Shown piece after piece: positions 1 to 9,410 of a stretch of 64,000 nt of DNA; the stretch's first letter is position 1, and each line of letters starts with the position of its first letter. The DNA lies in assembly GCA_050331815.1 (NCBI GenBank), contig JBHJGM010000003.1, positions 434,001 through 498,000 of the forward strand, written 5' to 3'. The notes under the pieces were generated by a model. That model saw only the letters and a list, made by a program, of their open reading frames with translations. It did no database searches and was not told where the DNA came from. This stretch comes from JBHJGM01 sp050331815. Its GTDB lineage: Bacteria; Verrucomicrobiota; Verrucomicrobiia; Opitutales; JBHJGM01. The position numbers and the translations under genes were made by a program.

Positions 1-92
1 AGCGCAAAGAAAGAAACCTTCCGTCCACTCGGAAAGAGTTGCTTCAGCGCCAGGTAAAGCGGCCAGGGCATACGAGAAGTTACCGAGAGTGC

Positions 93-1589
93 CTAAGCAT
101 CCGCGCTGGGCTTGAGCGAGGGGAAGAGGATCGTGTCGCGGATGTTGGGTGCCGAAGTCAGAAAGATGACCAGCCGATCAATCCCGATGCCCATGCCCCC
201 GGCCGGCGGCATGCCATGCTCCATCGCCGTTAAAAATTCGTAGTCGATCCGCTGGACCTCCTCACCGGCCTGTTGTTCGAACATTTGGCGCTGCGCCACG
301 GGGTCGTTCTGCTCGGAATAGGCCGGAGCGATCTCCTGCCCGTTGATGCAAAGCTCAAAGACATCAAGTACCTGCGGATCATCCGCGTTCAGCTTGGCCA
401 GGGGGCAGAGCTCTCTGGGAATGTGCGTGACGAAAGTGGGCTGGATGAGGTTGGGCTCGATACGCTTTTCAAAAACGTTGTTGGTCACCTCGAAGTCCTC
501 GAGCGCGGGATTCACCTCGATGCCCATCTTGGCGCAGGCCTGCAATTTTTCCTCCTTGGAGCGGCTGAACCAGTCCGGGTCGCCCGTGTTTTCCAGAATC
601 AATTCCTTGTAGGGCGCTTCCCGCCAGGCACCGCCCAACTCAATCACCTCGTCCGAATCCGGGCGTGCCACTTGAGTGGTGCCGAGCACGTTGACGCACA
701 ACCGCTGCACGAGGGCGTGCACGAGCTCCATCATACCTCGAAAATCGGTGTAGGCCTGATAGACTTCGAGCATGGTGAATTCGGGATTGTGACGCCGGGA
801 CAAGCCCTCGTTGCGAAAAATCCGCCCGATCTCGAAGACGCGATCGAAGCCGCCGACGAGCATGCGCTTGAGGTAAAGCTCGAGCGCCACGCGCAGCCGG
901 AAATCGAAGTTCAGCGCGTTGAAATGAGTGGTGAAAGGACGCGCGGCAGCCCCGCCAGGCACCGTTTGCAGACAAGGTGTCTCGACCTCGACAAAGTCGC
1001 GGTCCCAGAGAAATTCACGGACTTCGCGCACGATGGCGCTGCGCTGCAAGAAGCGGGTGCGCGACTCGCGATTGACGATCAGGTCCAGATAGCGCTGGCG
1101 GTAGATCTGGTCCGGGTCGGCCAAGCCGTGCCACTTTTCGGGCAGCGGGCGCAGCGATTTCGAGACGAGCGCGTACTCACTCACCCGGACGGTGATCTCG
1201 CCGGTTTTGGTTTTGAACAGCGTGCCGCGCGCACCGATGAAATCGCCCAGATCGAGTTTTTTGAACCAGGTGTTGTACTCGCCCTCGGGCAGGGCGTCGC
1301 GGGTCACGTAAAGTTGAATCTGCCCCGCGCGGTCCAGCAATTTTACAAAGCAGGCCTTGCCCATTAGGCGGAAGGTAACGATGCGCCCGGCCACCGAAAC
1401 CTCGGGGCCGGTGGCGTCTGCGGCCTGGTCCTGTTCGGGGAACGCCGCGAGGGCCTGCGCCGAAGAATGCGTGGCGCTCCAGTTGGCCTGAAAGGGATCG
1501 CGTCCTGCCTGCCGGAGCTGCTCCAGCTTTTGCTGACGCACGGCGAGAACATCGGTCTGGTTCTGCGCGGATGCTTGCGTTTCGCTCAT
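93..1589 (-). CDS. lysS: Lysyl-tRNA synthetase, class II
   Basis: This cytoplasmic enzyme charges tRNA-Lys with lysine using ATP. The 498-residue length is normal for bacterial LysRS. An N-terminal OB-fold tRNA-binding domain covers roughly residues 60-170, followed by the class II catalytic core. Motif 2 reads FRNEGLSRRHNPEFTMLE and motif 3 reads GMGIGIDRLVIFL near the C-terminus. The start is the ATG opening MSETQAS, with no competing start nearby. It is divergent from the CvpA-like gene, with about 85 bp between starts, and ends in TAG. A tRNA-Lys(CTT) gene lies about 46 kb away in the same window. Identification is firm. Confidence 0.97.
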   Translation of the reverse strand: MSETQASAQNQTDVLAVRQQKLEQLRQAGRDPFQANWSATHSSAQALAAFPEQDQAADATGPEVSVAGRIVTFRLMGKACFVKLLDRAGQIQLYVTRDALPEGEYNTWFKKLDLGDFIGARGTLFKTKTGEITVRVSEYALVSKSLRPLPEKWHGLADPDQIYRQRYLDLIVNRESRTRFLQRSAIVREVREFLWDRDFVEVETPCLQTVPGGAAARPFTTHFNALNFDFRLRVALELYLKRMLVGGFDRVFEIGRIFRNEGLSRRHNPEFTMLEVYQAYTDFRGMMELVHALVQRLCVNVLGTTQVARPDSDEVIELGGAWREAPYKELILENTGDPDWFSRSKEEKLQACAKMGIEVNPALEDFEVTNNVFEKRIEPNLIQPTFVTHIPRELCPLAKLNADDPQVLDVFELCINGQEIAPAYSEQNDPVAQRQMFEQQAGEEVQRIDYEFLTAMEHGMPPAGGMGIGIDRLVIFLTSAPNIRDTILFPSLKPSADA

Positions 1590-1674
1590 CTAAAAGCCTC
1601 TAAACGTGGCCTTTACTCACCGGTGGGGCAAATGTAAAAGCATTGGGTCCCCGCCGCCTCCTCCCCAACTCAAA

Positions 1675-2637
1675 ATGTGGATGCTCCCAGAACCGATCCT
1701 CGCCGCGCTGAGCCCGGATACCTGGCAACTGATTCTTGGCGCCACCGCGCTGGCGATTCTGATCTACCAGCTCTGGGATGGCTGGTCCGCCGGGCTTACG
1801 CGGAAGTTCGGCAGCCTGCTTGCCTTTATTATTGCCTACGGAGTCGCCTGGTTTGGCGGCCCGGTGGTGGGCGCGTATTTGAAGGCAAACTCGCCCTACC
1901 CGCGCCCGCTGCTGGATTTGGCCGGTGGCGCGGCGGCCGGCATCGCCACCTTTATTATCCTGATGCTGCTGGTGATGATCTTCCTGGAGCGCACCCGCAA
2001 AAAAGAAGGCATCGCCATGAAAGCGGCCTGGGGTGTTGGCGGGGGCGTGCTTGGCCTACTCTTGGGGCTACTTTGGATTGTTTTGCTGGGCTCGCTCGTG
2101 CGGCTCTCGGGCACGCTCGCCCAGGCGATGGCGACGGCCCGCGAGATTTCCGTCGAAAGTGGCAACGAGGAGGCCGCCGTCGAAAATCCGCGCTACGTGA
2201 CCGAAGCCCTCAACGCCGCCGAAGCCCTCGACAACCTTCCCGGAGCCAGCCTGCTGGAAAGCCTTGATCCGATGCCGGAGGCCGTGCACCGCGTCGTGGC
2301 CAAAGGCTCCAGAGTGGCCAGCGATCCGGAAGCCGCCTACTGGCTATTGCAGGATGCCTCCACCCAGACGCTGCTCGAAGTCGAGTCCCTCCAGCAGGCG
2401 GTCGACGATCCCCAGGTGCGCGAGTTCGCGCGCGATGGGCGTTTTCGCGAATTATTGGCACACCCGCGTATTGTAGCCGTGACCGAGGATGCAGCGCTGC
2501 GAAAGGCACTGGCGGACTTCGATCTGGAACAGGCGTTGAATCGGGCCTGGGATCGCCGGGATGTGCCGCCAACCAGCGGCGAGGAGCCCACCACCTTTGA
2601 CGCCGACGAGCTCGACCAGTATTTTGAGGCGGGCTAG
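1675..2637 (+). CDS. CvpA-like inner-membrane protein with long soluble tail
   Basis: About 320 residues. Four hydrophobic segments lie within the first 150 residues, with glycine-rich helices like those of the CvpA (colicin V production) family. They are followed by an Ala/Glu/Asp-rich soluble C-terminal half of about 170 residues. CvpA proteins are envelope proteins whose molecular role is poorly defined. I chose the ATG at 1675 (MWMLPEP); the reading frame is open upstream to 1606, but that extension is proline-rich and lacks membrane character. The gene converges on pyrD with a 20-bp gap. The family call rests on topology and helix composition, so it is moderate. Confidence 0.6.
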   Translation: MWMLPEPILAALSPDTWQLILGATALAILIYQLWDGWSAGLTRKFGSLLAFIIAYGVAWFGGPVVGAYLKANSPYPRPLLDLAGGAAAGIATFIILMLLVMIFLERTRKKEGIAMKAAWGVGGGVLGLLLGLLWIVLLGSLVRLSGTLAQAMATAREISVESGNEEAAVENPRYVTEALNAAEALDNLPGASLLESLDPMPEAVHRVVAKGSRVASDPEAAYWLLQDASTQTLLEVESLQQAVDDPQVREFARDGRFRELLAHPRIVAVTEDAALRKALADFDLEQALNRAWDRRDVPPTSGEEPTTFDADELDQYFEAG

Positions 2638-2657
2638 CCGCTGTCGCCAGACTCTGC

Positions 2658-3722
2658 TCAGAGCCAGGCGCGCTGATGCCAGATCAACGACCGGGCCACC
2701 TCGCGCGCGAAAAACGGGCCACGATAGATCATGCCCGTATAAACTTGGACCAGGCTGGCGCCCGCGTCGATGAAGCGACCGGCGGCTTCGAGGTTGGTGA
2801 TACCGCCCGAGCCAATAATTGGCAGCGTGCCCTCGGTGTGTTTGTAAATGTAGTTGACCACCTGAACCGCGCGCAGGTGCAGCGGCTGGCCACTGAGCCC
2901 GCCGGCCTCCTCGACCTCGCTAAAACGACCGGGGCGCGCAAGGGTGGTGTTCGTGGCAATAATCCCCGAAAGCGCGTGTTTCTGCACGGCTTCGATGATG
3001 GCGTTGATCTGCCGGTAGGACTCATCGGGCGACACTTTAACGAGCATCGGAACCGGGGGCGTCCCCTGCTTGCTGGCATGCTCGCTGCGTGCCTTGCCGA
3101 TAGCGCCCAGCAGGTTGTCGAGTTGGCCCGGAGCCTGGAGTCGGCGCAGATTCGGCGTGTTTGGACTGGAGACGTTAATCGTAACGTAGTCGGCGTGATC
3201 GGCCAGGAGCGTAAAGCTCGCGCAGTAATCCTCCGCCGCCTGCTCCAGTGAGACCGCCTTGGATTTGCCGATGTTGATCCCCAGCGGAATCCGGCGACGC
3301 CCCTTGGCCGGCTGACGCGACAACGTTTTGGCCAGGGTCTCGGCGCCGTTGTTATTAAAGCCCATGCGGTTGATCAGCGCTTCGTCGCGTGCGTAGCGAA
3401 AGAGCCGTGGGCGCGGATTGCCCGGCTGGGCCTGGTGGGTGACCGTCCCGATTTCGACATGCCCAAAACCCAGCGCACTGGCCACCGGCCAGATTTCGCC
3501 ATTTTTGTCCCAGCCGGCCGCCAGGCCCACTACGTTTGGAAACTGCAGCCCAAAGCACTCGATCGGTCGGTCGCCCTGGATCAGATTGGCCTGCTCCTGG
3601 AGACGGGTCAGCGGACCCAGGCGCTTCAGGAGTTTGAGCCCGCCCAGGGCGCGTTCGTGAGCACGCTCGGGCTCCATCCGAAAGAGGATGGGCCGTAGCA
3701 GCTTCTCGTAAAAAAGTCCCAT
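2658..3722 (-). CDS. pyrD: Dihydroorotate dehydrogenase (quinone), class 2
   Basis: Membrane-associated FMN enzyme that oxidises dihydroorotate to orotate in pyrimidine synthesis, passing electrons to quinone. The 354-residue length and the N-terminal amphipathic extension (residues 1-40) identify the class 2 form rather than the soluble class 1. Visible signatures are the FMN/substrate segment VGLAAGWDKNGE near residue 65, the catalytic-loop segment NVSSPNTPNLRRLQ near residue 185 (the Ser is the expected base in class 2), and LPIIGSGGITN near residue 300. It stands alone, with no other pyr genes adjacent. The start MGLFYEKLLRPILF fits the usual class 2 N-terminus. Confidence 0.96.
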   Translation of the reverse strand: MGLFYEKLLRPILFRMEPERAHERALGGLKLLKRLGPLTRLQEQANLIQGDRPIECFGLQFPNVVGLAAGWDKNGEIWPVASALGFGHVEIGTVTHQAQPGNPRPRLFRYARDEALINRMGFNNNGAETLAKTLSRQPAKGRRRIPLGINIGKSKAVSLEQAAEDYCASFTLLADHADYVTINVSSPNTPNLRRLQAPGQLDNLLGAIGKARSEHASKQGTPPVPMLVKVSPDESYRQINAIIEAVQKHALSGIIATNTTLARPGRFSEVEEAGGLSGQPLHLRAVQVVNYIYKHTEGTLPIIGSGGITNLEAAGRFIDAGASLVQVYTGMIYRGPFFAREVARSLIWHQRAWL

Positions 3723-3898
3723 GTAGCTGGTTCAACAGCAAAGGCAGTGGCTAAAGCGAGCAGGAAAAATGCCTCAAAAAAAACTCCCCAAAAACCCTTT
3801 GACTTGGCAGGCAAGTGCGTGAATAGCTCCCCGGCGAGGGTTACCCCGGAGCACGAGCGCCGCACACCCTAGCTCATACCTGCTTTCAACGCATCCTT

Positions 3899-4657
3899 AT
3901 GGCCAAGACCTCGCCCAAACTGACCTGGTGCATCGCCCGCTTTGGCGACGACATGAATTGGTGGGTCCAGGAAACCAGTGACCCCGTACGCTGGGACATT
4001 GACGGACTCAGCATTATCGACCCGCGCCAGATGCAACACGTCCTCGATTTGATCGATCCCCTGCGCGAATTTGGCTTCGATTCCGAGGTGCTCGAATCGG
4101 CTTTTTTCAAGTTCGCGATCGACAAGAAAGTCGATGATTCGAGCATCCGGCTGGTGCGCACGCGCGAGCTCATCACCGAGTCCGACGAACAGCTTTTTGG
4201 CCTGCCCGACATCCTCGACGAGGAGAAAGGACCTTACGCAGACCTGCTCGACCACATCACCCGCCTGCGGGTCAAGCTACTGAACGACGCGCTGGATTTT
4301 GAGCAAAAATTCACGGTTGAGGAGTTGGAGGAAGAACTGCGCGAGGAGCAGAACAACGACTTTCTCGAAGGCCGCGCCACCCACGTTTTCAACGAGATCT
4401 GCCAGATCCTTGAGTACGTTCCCGAAGGCTTCTCACTCGACGATGACGAGGAAGAGGATGTGCCCGCCAAGAAAAAGAGCGAATCCAGCGAGGACGACCT
4501 TCCCGACTTCGACGATGACGAAACCATCGAAGAAGACGAGACGATGAAGTGGGACGAGGAAGAGGATGAAGAAGAAGAAGACGAGTCCGCCGAAGGCGAG
4601 GACAGTGACGAAGCGTCCGAAGACGCACCCGCCCCCTCGCGCCGCAAGCGTAAATAG
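3899..4657 (+). CDS. Conserved-looking protein with acidic tail, function unknown
   Basis: A 252-residue protein I do not recognise. Residues 1-175 are well-mixed sequence predicted mostly helical, with several Trp in the first 35 residues (CIARFGDDMNWWVQ). From about residue 178 the protein becomes a low-complexity acidic tail of Asp/Glu/Ser runs, closed by a short basic tip (SRRKRK). This arrangement suggests an intrinsically disordered tail that could bind basic partners; that is inference only. There is no signal peptide or membrane segment. The start ATG (MAKTSPK) follows an AT-rich 176-bp gap after pyrD. The beta-helix gene begins about 36 bp downstream on the same strand. Confidence 0.75.
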   Translation: MAKTSPKLTWCIARFGDDMNWWVQETSDPVRWDIDGLSIIDPRQMQHVLDLIDPLREFGFDSEVLESAFFKFAIDKKVDDSSIRLVRTRELITESDEQLFGLPDILDEEKGPYADLLDHITRLRVKLLNDALDFEQKFTVEELEEELREEQNNDFLEGRATHVFNEICQILEYVPEGFSLDDDEEEDVPAKKKSESSEDDLPDFDDDETIEEDETMKWDEEEDEEEEDESAEGEDSDEASEDAPAPSRRKRK

Positions 4658-4693
4658 TCGGCGCGCTTCCCAAGAGTTGCCTTGAAACCTTCG

Positions 4694-6052
4694 ATGCGCA
4701 CGCGGCTGCTGGCCGTCGGAATTTTGCTCGCATGCAGTGCGGCAGCCAGCGCGTACGGTAACGATCCTGTACTGGACCTCAGCGCGTTCGAGCTGGTTGC
4801 CGACGGGCAGACCGACAATACAGAAGCGCTCAATGCAGCGTTCATTGCAGCCGCCCGCGATGGCCTGGCCGTCGAACTGCCTTCGGGGGCGTTTGGCTTT
4901 GCCGGCGTCATCAAGCTGGAGGGAGTGACGGTGCGCGGGCAAGGTAACGCAACCCGACTGGTCGCGCTCGACGCCTCGAAGGCTCAGTTGCAACTGACCA
5001 GCGAGGCCTCCATCAGCGATCTAAGCTTCAAAGGCGCGGCGCAAGCCTCAGCCTCCGCGTCGACGCCGATTCCGCGGGTGCTTCTTAAGTCCGCGGAGGG
5101 TGCCCGCATCGATCGGTGCACTTTTCGCGAGGTTTCTTTCGCCATTGAAGTACGCGCCTCGAAGGACTTCGCGATCACCCATTGCCGCTTCATGGAGATT
5201 GATGGGCCTGCCATCCGCATCACCACGGGTAGCCACGCGGGGCTCATTTCGAGCAATCGCATCCAGAGCCAGGGCCACGCTATAGAAATTTTCTCCCAGG
5301 ACGCCGGGGACGGCCCCTGCCATGACATCTTAATCACAGCGAACACCATCGATGCCGGAGAAACGGGACGCGGCATCGCCGTGAACGGCGGGCGCAACGT
5401 CAGCCTCACCGGCAACCAGATCGGCAAGGCAGGCGGCAGCGGCATCTGGGTGGGCACCGATGGCAACCGCGCTGCCGCCGCCACATCGGATATCCTGATC
5501 CGTGCAAATCAAATCGATGGCGCGGGCTGGGACATCGGTGACACCATGGGGGCGCTTCACCTGACGGGTACCGCCAACGAGCCGCTGACCGACGTCACGT
5601 TGTCGGGCAACCAGATCAGCCGCACGCCATACCGAGGACTGGAGCTCAACGGGGTCGTCCGCAACCTCGCCATTGAGGGCAACAGCTTTGTCGACATCGG
5701 TGACTACGGCATCTTTGGCGAAGGCGAAGACCTGCGCGATATCTTCATTCGCGGGAACCGCTTCGTGCGGTTGCAAGCGGGCGCCCTACGCTTGGAACCC
5801 GGCGAGGAAGGCGTCATCGATGTGGCCGAGAACTTCTTCCGGCGATTAAACCTCGTCGGCAATAACTGGGAAGATGCCATCCACTTTTTTGAGGTACGCG
5901 GCGACCAGTTCGAGTTGCTGGTGCGCGGCAATCTGCACGTGGACTTTAACGACGAGGAGGTCCTGGAGTCCTTCGTGCAGTCGGAAGATCCGAACATTTT
6001 ACCGACGCTGTCCGGCAACGTTACGCCTAACGAAAACCGCCTCGGCGAATAG
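4694..6052 (+). CDS. Secreted right-handed beta-helix (pectate-lyase-fold) protein
   Basis: A roughly 452-residue exported protein. An N-terminal signal peptide (MRTRLLAVGILLACSAAASA) is followed by a segment with the pectate-lyase-superfamily look (FELVADGQTDNTEALNAAF). Repeated short strands of the type ISGNxI, ITHCRF and LTGNQI then form a parallel beta-helix. Such proteins are often polysaccharide lyases, glycosidases or epimerases, but no catalytic residues can be assigned here, so the substrate is unknown. The ATG at 4694 was preferred over the TTG at 4682 because it begins the positively charged signal-peptide n-region. It converges with hemB, with 4 bp between stops. Confidence 0.8.
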   Translation: MRTRLLAVGILLACSAAASAYGNDPVLDLSAFELVADGQTDNTEALNAAFIAAARDGLAVELPSGAFGFAGVIKLEGVTVRGQGNATRLVALDASKAQLQLTSEASISDLSFKGAAQASASASTPIPRVLLKSAEGARIDRCTFREVSFAIEVRASKDFAITHCRFMEIDGPAIRITTGSHAGLISSNRIQSQGHAIEIFSQDAGDGPCHDILITANTIDAGETGRGIAVNGGRNVSLTGNQIGKAGGSGIWVGTDGNRAAAATSDILIRANQIDGAGWDIGDTMGALHLTGTANEPLTDVTLSGNQISRTPYRGLELNGVVRNLAIEGNSFVDIGDYGIFGEGEDLRDIFIRGNRFVRLQAGALRLEPGEEGVIDVAENFFRRLNLVGNNWEDAIHFFEVRGDQFELLVRGNLHVDFNDEEVLESFVQSEDPNILPTLSGNVTPNENRLGE

Positions 6053-6056
6053 CGCC

Positions 6057-7097
6057 TCAGCCCTGTTTCAGATCGGTGGCAAAGGCCTTGGCGAAATAGG
6101 TCAAAATCACGTCTGCCCCGGCGCGTTTGATGGCGAGCAGGCTCTCGTCGCGGCAGCGTTGCAGGTCCAGCCAGCCGCGTTCCGCCGCCGCATGCAGCTG
6201 CGCGTACTCACCGGACACCTGATAAGCTGCCAGTGGTAATTGGCTGACCTCGCGCAAATCCCGCAGGATATCTAAATAGGGTCCCGCCGGCTTGACCATC
6301 AACAGGTCGGCGGCCTCCGCTTCGTCAAGCAACGCGTCGACCAGCGCCGCGCGGCGATTGGCGGGATCCATCTGGTAGGTTTCCTTGCTCAGCAGATGGG
6401 TACCCGCGGATTGGGCGCTGCCCACGGCGTCCCGAAAGGGGCCGTAGAACGCAGAGGCAAACTTCGCCGAATAGGCCAGAATACCCACCGCCTCGTGTCC
6501 GGCTTCGTCGAGCAGCTCGCGAATCGCGCCGACGCGTCCGTCCATCATGTCCGACGGAGCCACGAAATCGACACCCGCCTCCGCCTGCAGCTGCGCCATC
6601 CGGCAGAGCACGCCGACCGTGGCATCATTATCGACGTCGGTGCCATCGGTCGTAAGCAGCCCGTCGTGTCCATGTGTAGTGTAGGGGTCCAACGCGACAT
6701 CCGTAATCACAACCAACTGCGGCAAGGCCTGCTTAACCGCGCGCACTGCCCGCAGCACCAGAGTCTCCGAATTGAGGGCTTCCTCGCCCGAAGGTGATTT
6801 CAGCGATGTATCAAGTTTGGGGAAAAGCGCTACGGACCGGATGCCTAATTCCCAAAGCTGGCCGCACGCGTCGATCAGGGCGTTGATGGTCCAGCGGCTT
6901 TGGCCAGGCATGGAGTCGATTGGCTCAGGCGCGCCATCGCCGTCGATGACAAAAAGTGGCTGAATCAGATCTGCCGGGCGCAGTTCCGTCTCGCGCACCA
7001 AATCGCGAATCGCCGAGGTTCTACGCACGCGACGCGAGCGCCGCGCCAGATTCAGCCGAAAAGGTTCCTCCATCGCGCAAACGCTAGGTGCCTGCAT
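6057..7097 (-). CDS. hemB: Delta-aminolevulinic acid dehydratase (porphobilinogen synthase)
   Basis: Condenses two 5-aminolevulinate molecules to porphobilinogen, the second common step of heme synthesis. 346 residues. The Schiff-base lysine regions are visible as LAYSAKFASAFYGPF and LLMVKPAGPYLDI. The metal-site segment reads VALDPYTTHGHDGLL: Asp and Thr occupy positions that are Cys in zinc-dependent enzymes, so this belongs to the magnesium (non-zinc) type. The start could be the first ATG or an internal one 8 codons later (MEEPFRLNL, at 7073). No other hem genes are adjacent. Heme supply is relevant to the di-heme protein at the right end of the window. Confidence 0.96.
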   Translation of the reverse strand: MQAPSVCAMEEPFRLNLARRSRRVRRTSAIRDLVRETELRPADLIQPLFVIDGDGAPEPIDSMPGQSRWTINALIDACGQLWELGIRSVALFPKLDTSLKSPSGEEALNSETLVLRAVRAVKQALPQLVVITDVALDPYTTHGHDGLLTTDGTDVDNDATVGVLCRMAQLQAEAGVDFVAPSDMMDGRVGAIRELLDEAGHEAVGILAYSAKFASAFYGPFRDAVGSAQSAGTHLLSKETYQMDPANRRAALVDALLDEAEAADLLMVKPAGPYLDILRDLREVSQLPLAAYQVSGEYAQLHAAAERGWLDLQRCRDESLLAIKRAGADVILTYFAKAFATDLKQG

Positions 7098-7376
7098 CCA
7101 AAAGCCAAAGCGAAAGTGAATCAGGTACTGTGCCTTGAGTGCCTGTCTTCGAATTGTAAAACTCGACGCATAAGCGGATTAACTTCTTTCTCGTCCAGCA
7201 ATTCAGCCCCTGCTTCCGGTCGCGGACCCTAAAGAAGCGTACCAGATGAGCGCCCCTATTGACCGGGAGTACGGCATGCGCGAAGTGCACGCTGGCGATC
7301 CAAACGATGTGCTTACTTTCTTCGGTCAGAAGATAACTTGATTCTGCACACGGGCGGTGAAAGGTTCAGCGCTATC

Positions 7377-8816
7377 ATGGAGGTCAAGCTCTACGACACG
7401 CTCACGCGCTCGATACGCCCGCTGGCACCGCAGGCGGGTAAACCCCTGGGTTTTTACGTGTGTGGGCCCACCGTGTACGGCCCGGCACACATCGGAAACT
7501 TCCGCACCTTCGTCAATTGCGACGTGCTGCGGCGCGTGCTGGAGGTGGCCGGATACAACGTGCGCAAGATCCGCAACATTACCGACGTTGACGACAAGAC
7601 CATCCGCCAGAGCCAGGAAGTTGGGCAGCCGCTGGGCGCGTTCACCCGCAAGTGGACGGAGACATTCCACGCCGACTGCGCCGCTCTGAATCTGCTGTCA
7701 CCGCACGAAGAGCCCAAGGCGACCGACCATATCGGCGAGATGATCACGCTGGTGGAAAAGCTGATCGAAAACGGCCATGCCTACGTGACGGAAGACCGTT
7801 CGGTTTACTTCCGCATCAAGTCCAAGGCCGACTACGGCAAACTCTCCCACTTCGACCTGGAACAGCTGCAGACGCAGGCGACCACCAGTTCGGGCCAGCG
7901 CAATACTGCCGATGAATACGCGCGCGACCACATAAGCGACTTTGCCCTGTGGAAGGCACGCAAGCCCGAGGATGGGGACAACTTCTGGCCCAGCCCCTGG
8001 GGCGAAGGTCGCCCTGGTTGGCACCTGGAATGTTCGGCCATGAGCATGCATTACCTGGGCGAAACCTTCGACTTGCATGGCGGGGGCGTCGATCTCTGCT
8101 TTCCCCATCACGAAAACGAGATCGCCCAGAGCGAGGCGGCTACCGGGCAGCCCTTCGTGCGGCACTGGTTTCACGCTGCTTTTCTCGTCGTTGAAGGGCA
8201 TAAAATGTCCAAAAGCCTGGGCAATTTCTGGACGCTCGCCGACGTCACCGAAATGGGCTTTTCGCCGATGGTGCTGCGCTACGGCTTGCTCGCCGGGCAT
8301 TATCGACAGCAGCTCAATCTGACAAAAAACGGTCTCCAGGCCGCGGCCAGCGCCCTGGCCAAGATGGAAAGGGCGGTGCTGCCGCTGCTGGATGCCTGCA
8401 AGCTCTCGAAAGAAGATTTTCGGGCCCTCATCCGCCCCACCCGCCAGGCCACCACTGGCGTTTTTGAAGGGGCCTGGAACGCCCTTGCTGAAGATCTCAA
8501 CGTACCCGCGGCCCTCGGCGAGATTTTCACGGCACTCAAGCACCTGGGTGACGACACAGACTTTCATTCGCTGGCTGTCAAAGGACAGGTGGAAGCCTTT
8601 GGCGGCATCCTTTATGCGCTTGGATTGGAGCTGTTCAGCACCCCTGAAGCAGCCAAATCGGAAGCACCTGAGGCGGTCGTTGAACTGGCCGAACAGCGCT
8701 GGCAAGCGAAGCAGGCAAAGGATTTCGCCGAAGCCGACCGCTTGCGCGAGACCCTTAATGAGCAGGGCTGGAAGGTCGTTGACCGCAAGGACGGCTACGC
8801 TCTGGAGCAGGTCTAG
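7377..8816 (+). CDS. cysS: Cysteinyl-tRNA synthetase
   Basis: Class I synthetase that charges tRNA-Cys; monomeric, cytoplasmic, zinc-dependent for cysteine recognition. About 479 residues. Near the N-terminus YVCGPTVYGPAHIGNFRTF carries the first zinc Cys and the HIGH-type motif. WHLECSAMS and HHENEIAQSEA supply further zinc ligands, and KMSKSLGNF is the KMSKS loop. The C-terminus is the usual anticodon-binding alpha-helical bundle. The ATG at 7377 (MEVKLYDT) matches the family N-terminus; an upstream TTG in the same frame is not supported by similarity. It is divergent from hemB across about 280 bp in which I saw no clear element. Confidence 0.97.
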   Translation: MEVKLYDTLTRSIRPLAPQAGKPLGFYVCGPTVYGPAHIGNFRTFVNCDVLRRVLEVAGYNVRKIRNITDVDDKTIRQSQEVGQPLGAFTRKWTETFHADCAALNLLSPHEEPKATDHIGEMITLVEKLIENGHAYVTEDRSVYFRIKSKADYGKLSHFDLEQLQTQATTSSGQRNTADEYARDHISDFALWKARKPEDGDNFWPSPWGEGRPGWHLECSAMSMHYLGETFDLHGGGVDLCFPHHENEIAQSEAATGQPFVRHWFHAAFLVVEGHKMSKSLGNFWTLADVTEMGFSPMVLRYGLLAGHYRQQLNLTKNGLQAAASALAKMERAVLPLLDACKLSKEDFRALIRPTRQATTGVFEGAWNALAEDLNVPAALGEIFTALKHLGDDTDFHSLAVKGQVEAFGGILYALGLELFSTPEAAKSEAPEAVVELAEQRWQAKQAKDFAEADRLRETLNEQGWKVVDRKDGYALEQV

Positions 8817-8842
8817 GGGTTGAGCGCACAAAGTCTGCTTGG

Positions 8843-8860
8843 ATACAGTTTGAACTGTAT
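8843..8860. repeat. Palindrome downstream of cysS
   Basis: ATACAGTT-TG-AACTGTAT, perfect 8-base arms with a 2-base centre, 27 bp after the cysS stop. There is no U-tract, so it is a poor intrinsic terminator. It looks more like a dimeric-protein binding site, but no ligand can be named. Confidence 0.4.
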
Positions 8861-9325
8861 TGCATAATCACTTGCCTCTTCCAACCGGTCATTAGCTCAG
8901 AGATTCAGCACCTCTTTCTTGGTGGCTGCACGCGCAGTCCCCGATGTGTATGGGAAAAAGCTATCACATAGACTTATGGCATGGGTGAGCTCATGCTAGA
9001 CATAATTACCAGAAACACTTTGGATTCCATAATCGTGGTTTCGCCAAACTTTCTACGCAGGCGGCCCGATACCCGTAATTACAGCTTCATCTACAGGAGT
9101 CATTGCAAACAGTTTCGGCTTCTTTGATTGCTCATAAGAACTTATTTCTTGTTTTTTGTACTCAAAGCCATACCAAGTGAATATCTATTTTTCCGCTCCA
9201 CAATTAATATCGACATAATCATAGTTTTCGCAGCCTTCAATAGCGACAAGCATCAGTATACTTATCGAAAGATAAATCTGAAACCACCTTGGTGAGAACC
9301 TCATGTCCCCTTGCTAAACTGCTTA

Positions 9326-9389
9326 CTTTCGAACGACGAACCAATAATCGTTCAAAGACGGATTCCGCAAACAGCTTGATAAGGAATCC
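9326..9389. promoter_or_regulatory. Two inverted repeats upstream of vapB (possible autoregulatory operator)
   Basis: Two inverted repeats lie 22-85 bp upstream of the antitoxin start. The first is GAACGA (9331-9336) with TCGTTC (9348-9353), extendable to CTTT/AAAG arms with one bulged base. The second is GGATTCC (9360-9366) with GGAATCC (9383-9389). VapB-family antitoxins commonly repress their own operons by binding such repeats; assigning these as operators is inference from position and symmetry. Confidence 0.35.
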
Positions 9390-9410
9390 AAAAAAGACGA
9401 ATCTGGAAGC

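Larger units (their letters stand above)
8817..9410. other. AT-rich intergenic region, about 590 bp, no gene found
   Basis: No supported coding sequence on either strand. The composition is clearly more AT-rich than the flanking genes, typical of an accessory insertion or degraded DNA. It contains a near-perfect palindrome at 8843-8860 (8-base arms around TG) just after cysS, and two inverted repeats close to the vapB start, listed separately. A fragment near 8890 resembles a tRNA D-arm (TTAGCTCAG) but no tRNA folds from it. Confidence 0.6.

Noticed and set aside
273..1367. Long plus-strand open frame opposite lysS
   Set aside because: It is the antisense shadow of a clear LysRS gene, a common result of high-GC codon bias, and has no family features.
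4440..4640. Tandem repeat or CRISPR-like array in GA-rich DNA
   Set aside because: The repetitiveness comes from Asp/Glu codons in an acidic coding tail; there are no constant-length repeats with spacers.
8885..8960. tRNA-like element (TTAGCTCAG D-arm-like string) in the AT-rich gap after cysS
   Set aside because: No matching acceptor stem and no TTCGA T-arm at the proper distance, so no cloverleaf forms.
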